5,599 nucleotides of DNA from Bacteroidales bacterium UBA5206 (GTDB lineage: Bacteria; Bacteroidota; Bacteroidia; Bacteroidales; Tenuifilaceae): NCBI GenBank assembly GCA_002412705.1, contig DHVO01000099.1:38965-44563 (forward strand), in the 5' to 3' direction. Both the position numbers and the translations under genes were made by a program. The notes below the pieces were generated by a model. That model was not told where the DNA came from. It saw only the letters and a list, made by a program, of their open reading frames with translations, and did not search any database. Shown piece by piece: positions 1 to 5,599 of this stretch (the first letter of the stretch is position 1; each line of letters starts with the position of its first letter).

Positions 1-489
1 AAAAAGGCAAGTTCACAGTCGGTAAAAGCCGATGGTTGGCATCATAGAAGTGATGCCATATCGTCGGTAGTGGTGCTTGGTGGTATATTTTTGGGCAAAT
101 ACTTTTGGTGGATCGATGGGGTAATGGGAATACTAGTAGCACTACTTATTTTTAAGGCAGCATACGATGTTATAAGGGAGTCGGCTAGCACTATACTTGG
201 AGAGACGCCTGTTGATGAGCTTGTTGCCGATATCACCTGCAAGGCAAAGCTGGTGACCAGTAGAGATGTGTACCCACATCATTTCCACCTTCACAACTAT
301 GTAACTCATAAGGAGCTTACGTTTCATATCTGCCTGCCACCAGAAATGAGCATTAGTGAGGCGCACCAAATAGCAAATACTATAGAGCAAATGGTGCTTC
401 GGGAATACCATTTTACCTCAACAATTCACGTAGAACCTATTACGCAGCAGCGTATTGCAAGGGCTATAGTTAACGAGAAGTGCAATTAG
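1..489 (+). CDS. Cation diffusion facilitator (CDF) family metal transporter, C-terminal part
   Basis: The reading frame is open from the first base, so this is the last 162 residues of a longer protein; the internal ATG at base 70 is not the start. CDF proteins are inner-membrane antiporters that export divalent metals (Zn, Fe, Mn, Co, Cd) in exchange for protons. The fragment opens in the fifth transmembrane helix with ADGWHHRSD (residues 10-18). H14 and D18 match the H/D pair of the transport site (H153/D157 of E. coli YiiP/FieF). Hydrophobic stretches at about 19-34 and 39-57 are the remains of helix 5 and helix 6. Residues 70-147 form the cytosolic dimerisation domain. H94, H109, H122, H143 and E145 align by eye with the metal-binding positions of the YiiP domain, and HVEP closes it. 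Residues 93-103 are unusually histidine-rich. The metal cannot be told because the helix 2 ligands are missing. The stop lies 9 bases before the next gene, suggesting an operon. Confidence 0.93.
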   Translation, partial: KKASSQSVKADGWHHRSDAISSVVVLGGIFLGKYFWWIDGVMGILVALLIFKAAYDVIRESASTILGETPVDELVADITCKAKLVTSRDVYPHHFHLHNYVTHKELTFHICLPPEMSISEAHQIANTIEQMVLREYHFTSTIHVEPITQQRIARAIVNEKCN

Positions 490-498
490 CTTTTTTAA

Positions 499-1197
499 AT
501 GATGAAGTCCTGGCAAACAAAATCAGGTTTTACGGTTTACCAACTGCTTGGAGGTAGGAGTAATAGCTATGTTATTACCAATGGGATCGATGCTTTAGTT
601 GTTGATACAGGAAAATTGACTTCGTATAGCACGCTTATAGCCAGACTCCAATCGCTTAATATTCCTTTATCAGCCGTAAGGTATTTGGTTCTTACACATA
701 CACATTTCGATCACTGTCAGGCTGCAGCAAAATTTATTGAGAATTCAGGCTGTTTGGTTATTGCCAGTGTGTTTGAGCAAGAGTTTGCCAAGCGTGGTTT
801 TACTCCACTACCCAAGGGAATAACTCCCGTAACAAAGGTTATTGCCAGAATAGCACAATTCCTAAAGCAGAAATGGTTTAGCTATGCACCGTTTTCTGTA
901 GATATTGCTGTAAGAGAAACGTATGCGCTAAATGCTCCTTTTGAAGGGATACAAATAGTTGCCACACCAGGGCACTCTGTAGGGTCAATAAGTATTATTG
1001 TTGATGCTGAGTTAGTTATTGTTGGCGATGCGCTATTTGGCGTTTTCCCCAATTCCATATTACCTCCATACGCCGATGATGTTGATAGAATGCGGCAAAG
1101 TTGGCGTCTCCTTCTAAGTACATCATGTTCAACTTTTCTTCCAGGACATGGATGCGCTATTAGTCGGGAGTTGCTGAACAAAAAAAATGGGTACTAG
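499..1197 (+). CDS. Metallo-beta-lactamase fold hydrolase
   Basis: A complete 232-residue single-domain protein, without signal peptide or membrane segment, so probably cytoplasmic. All metal-site motifs of the fold are in order: D36 in VVDTG; THTHFDH at 66-72 giving H67, H69, D71 and H72; H159 in TPGHSVGS; bridging D177 in GDALFG; and H217 in PGHG. A dinuclear, usually zinc, hydrolase centre is therefore expected to be intact. The layout is that of the glyoxalase II/general hydrolase branch, but the substrate cannot be read from sequence: thioesters, lactones, phosphoesters and others are all known in the superfamily. Residues 100-140, between the HxHxDH motif and H159, form a basic and aromatic insert that probably shapes substrate choice. 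Two ATGs occur in tandem (499 and 502) and either could start. There is no Shine-Dalgarno motif, only a T-rich run, so translation may depend on coupling with the transporter gene. No clear terminator follows the stop. Confidence 0.92.
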   Translation: MMKSWQTKSGFTVYQLLGGRSNSYVITNGIDALVVDTGKLTSYSTLIARLQSLNIPLSAVRYLVLTHTHFDHCQAAAKFIENSGCLVIASVFEQEFAKRGFTPLPKGITPVTKVIARIAQFLKQKWFSYAPFSVDIAVRETYALNAPFEGIQIVATPGHSVGSISIIVDAELVIVGDALFGVFPNSILPPYADDVDRMRQSWRLLLSTSCSTFLPGHGCAISRELLNKKNGY

Positions 1198-1247
1198 TAA
1201 ATTTTATAGTTCCATAATTCTATTGTTAGCTCAGCGGCTCTGTTCTA

Positions 1248-1282
1248 TTTGTTTTCTGATGAACATCTTAGCCTTATTCTTG
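1248..1282 (+). promoter_or_regulatory. Candidate promoter for the superoxide dismutase gene
   Basis: A TTTG at 1248-1251 and a TATTCTTG at 1275-1282 resemble the Bacteroidota -33 (TTTG) and -7 (TAnnTTTG) elements. The -7 has one mismatch and the 23-base spacing is longer than the usual 19-21, so this is tentative. It would give a leader of about 60 bases. The rest of the gap between the hydrolase and dismutase genes shows no terminator, so read-through from upstream is also possible. Confidence 0.3.
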
Positions 1283-1346
1283 TTACTTGTTTAAACTGAA
1301 TTTGTTAAAGTGTAAACAAGCATTAACCAATCAAAAACAAGAAAAA

Positions 1347-2030
1347 ATGAAACAGTTACTATTTTTTATTGCAGGCGTTGCTACACTAGCCTTATTAGTG
1401 AGCGGAGAGGTAAAAGCACAATCATTTGAGTTTCCTCAGTTACCCTATGCGTATAATGCACTAGAGCCCAATATCGATGCTCAAACCATGGAGATACACT
1501 ACACGAGGCATCACAAGGCCTATTACAACAACTTTGTTAAGGCTGCCGATGAGCTTAGTTTAGCAGGATTGTCTCTGGAAGAAATTTTTGCCAACGTGTC
1601 AAAATACCCTGTAACAGTTAGAAACAATGGGGGTGGCTATTACAACCACATGCTATTTTGGGAAATTTTAAGTCCAAACAGTACTGGGAAACCAACAGAA
1701 ATGGTACAGAAAGCCATTGAGGCATCTTTTGGTTCATTTCAAAGTTTTAAAGAAGCTTTTGAGGGGGCAGCAAAATCGCAGTTTGGAAGCGGATGGGCTT
1801 GGCTATCGGTAGGTGTCGATGGTAAACTTTTTGTGTCCTCAACTGCTAATCAGGATAATCCCTTAATGGATGTGGTTGCCCAAAGAGGCAAGCCAATTCT
1901 TATGATTGATGTTTGGGAACACGCTTACTACCTAAAGTACCAGAATAAGCGTGCAGATTATGTGACTAACTTCTGGAATATCGTGAACTGGAGCAAGGTT
2001 GAAGAGCTCTACAAGAAGGCCCATAATTAA
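1347..2030 (+). CDS. sodA: Exported superoxide dismutase, Mn-type of the Fe/Mn family
   Basis: Converts superoxide to oxygen and hydrogen peroxide. The ATG at 1347 was chosen over the TTG at 1287, which has the longer frame, because it follows an A-rich tract and begins a good signal peptide: a lysine, hydrophobic residues 4-18, then VKA ending at residue 24 as a probable signal peptidase I site. There is no lipobox cysteine. The product is 227 residues, about 203 when mature, the normal size for the family. Metal ligands are H51 (MEIH), H101 (YYNHMLFW), D188 and H192 (DVWEHAYY). Second-shell H55 and Y59 match H30 and Y34 of E. coli SodA. G97 and Q169 (TANQD) match its G77 and Q146, the pairing typical of Mn enzymes, though cambialistic use of iron is common in this phylum. 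The signal peptide puts the enzyme in the periplasm or outside, where it would meet external superoxide. It appears to be monocistronic. Confidence 0.96.
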   Translation: MKQLLFFIAGVATLALLVSGEVKAQSFEFPQLPYAYNALEPNIDAQTMEIHYTRHHKAYYNNFVKAADELSLAGLSLEEIFANVSKYPVTVRNNGGGYYNHMLFWEILSPNSTGKPTEMVQKAIEASFGSFQSFKEAFEGAAKSQFGSGWAWLSVGVDGKLFVSSTANQDNPLMDVVAQRGKPILMIDVWEHAYYLKYQNKRADYVTNFWNIVNWSKVEELYKKAHN

Positions 2031-2047
2031 AATGAATCACTTATTTT

Positions 2048-2083
2048 ATGATAAAAGGCAGGAAAAAAACTGCCTTTTATCAT
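2048..2083 (+). terminator. Hairpin terminator after the superoxide dismutase gene
   Basis: A perfect 14-bp inverted repeat (arms 2048-2061 and 2070-2083) encloses an 8-base loop, GAAAAAAA, and begins 17 bases after the dismutase stop. The descending arm contains TTTT and the following bases (CTTTTAT) are T-rich, but there is no pure T-run, so it may stop RNA polymerase less fully than a textbook terminator, or mainly protect the 3' end of the message. Confidence 0.75.
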
Positions 2084-2136
2084 CTTTTATGGATAAGAAT
2101 AAAATGTAAATAATTGATTTTTAGCAGTTAGTATCA

Positions 2137-2171
2137 AAAAGTACAAATTTCTGACGATAAACAAAAGTACA
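2137..2171 (+). repeat. Short direct repeat upstream of pckA
   Basis: The 9-mer AAAAGTACA occurs at 2137-2145 and 2163-2171, 26 bases start to start (about two and a half helical turns). The second copy also forms a small inverted repeat, AAAGT-AC-ACTTT (2164-2175). It lies 70-105 bases upstream of the candidate pckA -7 element, a possible activator site, but motifs this short can arise by chance in AT-rich DNA. I see nothing else in the noncoding stretch from 2084 to 2241. Confidence 0.3.
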
Positions 2172-2241
2172 CTTTGCCTCCAAATTTTGGAATATCTTGT
2201 AAAACATTTTTTCAATACGCAAACGATTGCTAAAAACCCAA

Positions 2242-2249
2242 TACCTTTG
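2242..2249 (+). promoter_or_regulatory. Candidate -7 promoter element of pckA
   Basis: TACCTTTG matches the Bacteroidota -7 consensus TAnnTTTG exactly and is followed by C, as is common. It would start transcription about 60 bases before the pckA ATG. No TTTG is found 19-21 bases upstream, so the -33 element is weak or replaced by an activator. Confidence 0.55.
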
Positions 2250-2317
2250 CTTGACTCTAAGTCGGGAACACCCAACCGATTAGGGTCATTTTTATTTGAA
2301 ACCCAAAACCAGGAAAA

Positions 2318-3952
2318 ATGAGTAATATCAACCTCTCGTCTTACGGGATAATTGATGTAAAGGAGCTCTATTACAACCCAAATTACGACTTGCTTTTTAA
2401 GCATGAGACCGATCCTTCGCTTGAGGGTTATGAGCGTGGCTACATAACAGAGCTTGGCGCTGTAAATGTTGATACAGGTATTTTCACCGGTCGTTCGCCC
2501 AAAGACAAGTACATTGTTCGCGAGCCAAATACCGAAAACACTGTGTGGTGGGCCGAGAATGGCCGCAAGAGTTCCGATAATAAGCCAATCGACCAAGAGG
2601 TTTGGAACCACCTAAAGGATATTAGCGCACAGCAACTTAGTGGGAAAAAACTTTATGTTGTTGATGCTTACTGCGGTGCGAATCCCAACACAAGGCTTTC
2701 CGTAAGATTTGTTATGGAGGTAGCATGGCAAGCCCATTTTGTGAAGAATATGTTCATTAGGCCTACTGATGAGGAACTGGAGAATTTTAATCCTGATTTT
2801 GTTGTTCTTGTAGCGTCTAAAACATCAAACACCAAATGGAAGGAGCAAAACCTAAATAGCGAGGTTTATGTTGCATTCCATTTAACGGAACGCATGGCAG
2901 TTATTGGTGGCACTTGGTATGGTGGCGAGATGAAGAAAGGCATTTTCTCCGTTATGAACTATTTTTTACCCTTGCAGGGTATCGCAGCCATGCATTGTAG
3001 CGCAAATGTGGGAAAACAAGACGATGTTGCCGTGTTTTTTGGCCTATCTGGAACAGGAAAAACTACCCTCTCTGCAGATCCTAACAGATTGCTAATTGGC
3101 GACGATGAGCATGGTTGGGATGAGAATGGTGTGTTCAACTTTGAGGGGGGCTGCTACGCTAAATGTATAGACCTTGATCCCCAAAAGGAGCCCGATATTT
3201 ACGCGGCCATTAGGCGTGACGCTCTACTAGAAAACCTAGACGTTGACAGTGCTGGCAAAATTGATTTCGCTTCCAAGCGTAAAACAGAGAATACTCGGGT
3301 GTCCTACCCAATCTATCACATCGAGAATATTGTAAAACCTGTTTCAAAGGCAGGCCACGCTCAGCATGTAATATTCCTCACTGCCGATGCTTTTGGTGTG
3401 TTACCTCCTGTTGCTAAGCTTACTCCTAATCAAACCCAGTATCACTTTTTAAGTGGTTTTACCGCAAAACTTGCAGGTACAGAACGGGGTGTGACCGAAC
3501 CACAGCCAACCTTTAGCAGCTGCTTTGGTCAAGCATTCCTTATGCTTCATCCAACGGTGTACTCTCGTGAATTGGTAAAAAAGATGCTTGAGCACAACTC
3601 TACGGCTTACCTTGTAAATACAGGTTGGATTGGAGGAGCGTATGGCGTTGGCCGACGAATTGATTTGCCATCAACCCGCGCAATTATTAACGCGATACTA
3701 GATGGTAGCATTGAGAACGCTGAATTTGAAGTAATGCCTATATTTAATCTGCAAGTGCCCAAATCGTTGGCTGGAGTAGATAGTAAAATGCTTAACCCAC
3801 GTAACAGTTGGTCAAGTCCAGAGGCTTGGGAAGCTGCAGCTTCAAGTTTAGCTCAAAAGTTTATAAAGAACTTTGAGAACTTTGCCGATAACGATGCTGG
3901 ACGCAAGCTAATTGCAGCAGGTCCAGTTCTGCTTCATCCTGAAAAGGCATAA
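2318..3952 (+). CDS. pckA: Phosphoenolpyruvate carboxykinase (ATP)
   Basis: Cytosolic enzyme interconverting oxaloacetate + ATP and phosphoenolpyruvate + CO2 + ADP. It is the first step of gluconeogenesis; in many fermentative Bacteroidota it runs in reverse to fix CO2 on the way to succinate. At 544 residues it is full length for the ATP-dependent family. Visible motifs: GRSPKDK (58-64) with substrate-binding R59; YGGEMKKG with metal ligand K207; MHCSANVG with metal ligand H226; the P-loop GLSGTGKTT (242-250) with K248 and T249; GDDEHGW (261-267) with D262 and D263; and RTENTR-type R327. All sit 6 residues before their E. coli Pck counterparts (R65, K213, H232, K254, D268/D269, R333), so the core is collinear and should be active. 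The ATG follows AGGAAAA, whose AGGA is too close to be a normal Shine-Dalgarno site. Terminators on both sides imply a monocistronic unit. Confidence 0.98.
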   Translation: MSNINLSSYGIIDVKELYYNPNYDLLFKHETDPSLEGYERGYITELGAVNVDTGIFTGRSPKDKYIVREPNTENTVWWAENGRKSSDNKPIDQEVWNHLKDISAQQLSGKKLYVVDAYCGANPNTRLSVRFVMEVAWQAHFVKNMFIRPTDEELENFNPDFVVLVASKTSNTKWKEQNLNSEVYVAFHLTERMAVIGGTWYGGEMKKGIFSVMNYFLPLQGIAAMHCSANVGKQDDVAVFFGLSGTGKTTLSADPNRLLIGDDEHGWDENGVFNFEGGCYAKCIDLDPQKEPDIYAAIRRDALLENLDVDSAGKIDFASKRKTENTRVSYPIYHIENIVKPVSKAGHAQHVIFLTADAFGVLPPVAKLTPNQTQYHFLSGFTAKLAGTERGVTEPQPTFSSCFGQAFLMLHPTVYSRELVKKMLEHNSTAYLVNTGWIGGAYGVGRRIDLPSTRAIINAILDGSIENAEFEVMPIFNLQVPKSLAGVDSKMLNPRNSWSSPEAWEAAASSLAQKFIKNFENFADNDAGRKLIAAGPVLLHPEKA

Positions 3953-3981
3953 CGTAAAAACACTTTAACGCAATTATAAGG

Positions 3982-4013
3982 AAGTGGTCGGAATGGTTCC
4001 CGACCACTTTTTT
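3982..4013 (+). terminator. Intrinsic terminator after pckA
   Basis: A perfect 10-bp, GC-containing stem (arms 3982-3991, AAGTGGTCGG, and 4000-4009, CCGACCACTT) with an 8-base loop is followed by a T-run that overlaps the stem end (4008-4013). It starts 29 bases after the pckA stop and has the form of a strong Rho-independent terminator on the + strand. Confidence 0.92.
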
Positions 4014-4075
4014 ATTGTTCTAATGTATATGAATTTTGGGGTTATAAAATGCAATAGAATTAACCTGTTTGTTAG

Positions 4076-4097
4076 TCTTAACGCTATTTTGTTAAGA
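4076..4097. repeat. Inverted repeat, possible operator upstream of the UDP-glucose dehydrogenase promoter
   Basis: TCTTAAC (4076-4082) and GTTAAGA (4091-4097) are perfect 7-bp inverted arms separated by 8 bases, a centre-to-centre distance of 15. No T-run follows, so it is not a terminator. It ends 16 bases before the TTTG of the upstream candidate promoter, a plausible place for a dimeric regulator. It lies in the 325-base noncoding stretch 3953-4277, which otherwise holds the pckA terminator and the elements listed next. Confidence 0.35.
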
Positions 4098-4113
4098 ATT
4101 CACTTCCGTTATT

Positions 4114-4145
4114 TTTGCTTGAACACTATAAATGCATTACTTTCG
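4114..4145 (+). promoter_or_regulatory. Candidate upstream promoter of the UDP-glucose dehydrogenase gene
   Basis: TTTG at 4114-4117 and TACTTTCG at 4138-4145 are separated by 20 bases, the preferred spacing for Bacteroidota -33 and -7 elements. The -7 differs from TAnnTTTG at one position. Transcription from here would give a long leader of about 125 bases. Confidence 0.45.
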
Positions 4146-4167
4146 TTTCCGCTATAAAACCATATAA

Positions 4168-4190
4168 AGTTGCAGTTCACATTTGTAACT
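4168..4190 (+). other. Possible leader hairpin upstream of the UDP-glucose dehydrogenase gene
   Basis: AGTTGCA (4168-4174) can pair with TGTAACT (4184-4190), 7 bp with one G-U pair and a 9-base loop. It would be in the mRNA leader only if the upstream promoter is used. The stem is weak and matches no riboswitch class I recognise. Confidence 0.2.
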
Positions 4191-4204
4191 GACTAGGCGA
4201 AGCT

Positions 4205-4224
4205 GTATCTAATTGATACCTTTG
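4205..4224 (+). promoter_or_regulatory. Candidate proximal -7 element overlapped by an inverted repeat
   Basis: TACCTTTG (4217-4224) is a perfect TAnnTTTG element, and with its preceding A is identical over 9 bases to the element upstream of pckA. Its first three bases are the end of an inverted repeat, GTATC-TAATT-GATAC (4205-4219), so a protein binding the repeat would cover the -7 box. No TTTG stands at the usual -33 distance. It would give a leader of about 45 bases. An A-rich tract (4259-4270) precedes the start codon. Confidence 0.45.
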
Positions 4225-4277
4225 AATAAATCATATCTTCTAAATCACTTCCTGCTAATAACAAAAAATAATCTCTT

Positions 4278-5599
4278 ATGGCTGTAAAGAATATTTGCTG
4301 TATTGGTGCTGGCTATGTAGGTGGACCTACAATGGCAGTTATAGCACTAAAGAATCCAACAATTACTGTAAACGTTGTTGATATTAACCCTGAACGTATT
4401 GCTGCATGGCAAACGGACGAGTTACCCATTTATGAGCCAGGTCTGTTAGATGTTGTTAAAGAAGCGAGAGGAAGGAACCTGTTTTTTAGCACCGATATTG
4501 AAAAGGGGATAAGAGAGGCTGATATTATATTCATTAGCGTTAACACCCCAACAAAAACATATGGTATAGGTAAGGGACGTGCAGCCGATTTACGGTTTGT
4601 TGAGCTTTGTGCCCGACAAATTGCAGAGGTATCTACTTCAAATAAAATAGTTGTTGAGAAATCAACACTGCCAGTTAGAACAGCACAGGCTATTAAGACC
4701 ATTCTTTCCGAAACTGGTAGCGGAGTTAAGTTTCAGGTTTTATCTAACCCCGAATTTTTAGCAGAGGGAACAGCAATTCAGGATTTGTTTGAGCCCGACA
4801 GGGTGTTAATTGGAGGCGATCAAACTCCAGAAGGACTTGAGGCTATTGAAGCCTTAACCTCCGTTTATGCCTCTTGGGTTCCTCGCGAACGTATCATTCA
4901 AACCAAGCTGTGGTCATCGGAGCTGTCTAAGCTTACCGCAAATGCCTTTTTAGCACAGAGAATATCTTCAATAAATAGTATTTCTGCTCTTTGTGAGGCT
5001 ACGGGAGCCGATGTAGATGAAGTTGCTTATGCCATCGGAACGGATACTCGTATAGGCTCTAAGTTTTTGAAATCATCGGTTGGTTTTGGTGGTTCTTGCT
5101 TCCAAAAGGACATTCTAAACCTTGTTTACCTTTGCGAGTTCTTTGGTTTGCCAGAGGTTGCTGCATATTGGCAGCAAGTAATTGCGCTTAACGATTACCA
5201 AAAGCGTCGTTTTGCAATGAATATAATTCAGATCCTATTTAACACGGTATCTGGCAAGAAGATAGCGATGCTGGGTTGGGCGTTTAAAAAGGATACCAAC
5301 GATACCCGCGAAAGTGCAGCCATATACGTATCAGATTACTTGTTGAACGATATGGCCAAGGTTCATGTTTACGACCCACAAGTTCCAGCAAAAGCAATGT
5401 ATGCCGATTTGGATTACCTTGAAACCCGTAACCCAGAGCAAAACAGGGAGTTACTAGCGGTTGAAACCGACCCTTATGAAACCTGTAAGGATGCACATGC
5501 CATTACTGTAATTACCGAATGGGATGAGTTTAAAACCTACGACTGGAAAAGGATATACGATAACATGATGAAGCCAGCCTTTATCTTTGATGGGCGCAA
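4278..5599 (+). CDS. ugd: UDP-glucose 6-dehydrogenase, eukaryotic-type, 3' end cut by window
   Basis: Oxidises UDP-glucose twice with 2 NAD+ to UDP-glucuronate, a precursor for capsule, exopolysaccharide and lipopolysaccharide sugars; cytosolic. The 440 residues present start at an ATG after an A-rich tract. Domain order: N-terminal NAD-binding Rossmann domain with GAGYVG (10-15) and D35 (VVDIN); NPEFLAEGTA (157-166) near the sugar site; central domain with SELSKLTANAF (K218, N222), R258, and GFGGSCFQKD with catalytic C274 and D278; C-terminal UDP-binding domain with AFKKDTNDTRES (335-346) and FDGR at 437-440. These match human UGDH K220, N224, R260, C276, D280 and R442 at a constant offset of 2. 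The segment NTPTKTYGIGKGRAADL (89-105) is a signature of animal-type enzymes and is absent from E. coli Ugd. Because the last conserved arginine is R440, only a short tail should be missing. It probably begins a polysaccharide operon beyond the window. Confidence 0.96.
   Translation, partial: MAVKNICCIGAGYVGGPTMAVIALKNPTITVNVVDINPERIAAWQTDELPIYEPGLLDVVKEARGRNLFFSTDIEKGIREADIIFISVNTPTKTYGIGKGRAADLRFVELCARQIAEVSTSNKIVVEKSTLPVRTAQAIKTILSETGSGVKFQVLSNPEFLAEGTAIQDLFEPDRVLIGGDQTPEGLEAIEALTSVYASWVPRERIIQTKLWSSELSKLTANAFLAQRISSINSISALCEATGADVDEVAYAIGTDTRIGSKFLKSSVGFGGSCFQKDILNLVYLCEFFGLPEVAAYWQQVIALNDYQKRRFAMNIIQILFNTVSGKKIAMLGWAFKKDTNDTRESAAIYVSDYLLNDMAKVHVYDPQVPAKAMYADLDYLETRNPEQNRELLAVETDPYETCKDAHAITVITEWDEFKTYDWKRIYDNMMKPAFIFDGR

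Noticed and set aside
1227..1237. TAGCTCAGCGG resembles the D-arm box of a tRNA
   Set aside because: No T-arm motif (GTTCRANNC) or matching acceptor stem follows within tRNA length, so it is a chance match.
1287..1346. Longer N-terminus for the superoxide dismutase from a TTG at 1287
   Set aside because: The extra 20 residues are polar and would bury the signal peptide; the ATG at 1347 follows an A-rich tract and begins a standard signal sequence.
2089..2109. Six-codon ORF (ATG to TAA) downstream of the dismutase terminator
   Set aside because: It is too short, has no start signal, and lies well upstream of the candidate pckA promoter, so it is not a leader peptide of pckA.
2087..2611. 174-codon open frame on the minus strand
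   Set aside because: It runs antisense across the pckA promoter and the first 98 codons of pckA, has no recognisable motif, and is best explained as a shadow of a strongly supported gene.
3953..4277. Possible riboswitch or small RNA in the long gap before the UDP-glucose dehydrogenase gene
   Set aside because: Apart from the pckA terminator there are only weak short hairpins and inverted repeats; none matches a riboswitch core I recognise and no second terminator marks a small RNA.
4430..4702. 90-codon minus-strand frame inside the UDP-glucose dehydrogenase gene
   Set aside because: It is fully antisense to a well conserved coding region and resembles no known protein.

Overview
The window looks like ordinary chromosome from a member of the Bacteroidota, moderately AT-rich. 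Three things point there: start codons follow A-rich tracts rather than well-placed Shine-Dalgarno motifs, intergenic regions carry TAnnTTTG-type -7 elements typical of that phylum, and the proteins have the flavour of its sequences. The order cannot be fixed from this window. All five recognised genes are on the + strand.

Layout: (1) 1-489 is the C-terminal part of a cation diffusion facilitator (CDF) metal transporter whose start lies outside the window. (2) 499-1197 is a complete metallo-beta-lactamase (MBL) fold hydrolase only 9 bases behind it, probably in the same operon. (3) After about 150 noncoding bases, 1347-2030 is a Mn-type superoxide dismutase with a signal peptide, closed by a hairpin terminator at 2048-2083. 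(4) About 290 bases of leader DNA with a perfect -7 element precede 2318-3952, the ATP-dependent phosphoenolpyruvate carboxykinase gene (pckA), which ends in a textbook intrinsic terminator at 3982-4013. (5) A 325-base gap holding that terminator, two candidate promoters and several small inverted repeats leads to 4278-5599, a UDP-glucose 6-dehydrogenase of the animal/eukaryotic type, cut by the window end just after its last conserved motif.

The genes do not form one pathway. The transporter and hydrolase may be co-transcribed. The dismutase protects the cell envelope from superoxide. pckA stands alone at the link between the TCA cycle and glycolysis/gluconeogenesis. The UDP-glucose dehydrogenase supplies UDP-glucuronate for surface polysaccharide and may head a polysaccharide operon beyond the window.

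I found no mobile element, CRISPR array, RNA gene or evident new system. The points most worth a second look are the eukaryote-like UDP-glucose dehydrogenase, the exported Mn-type dismutase, the CDF-MBL pairing and the structured leader of the dehydrogenase gene.
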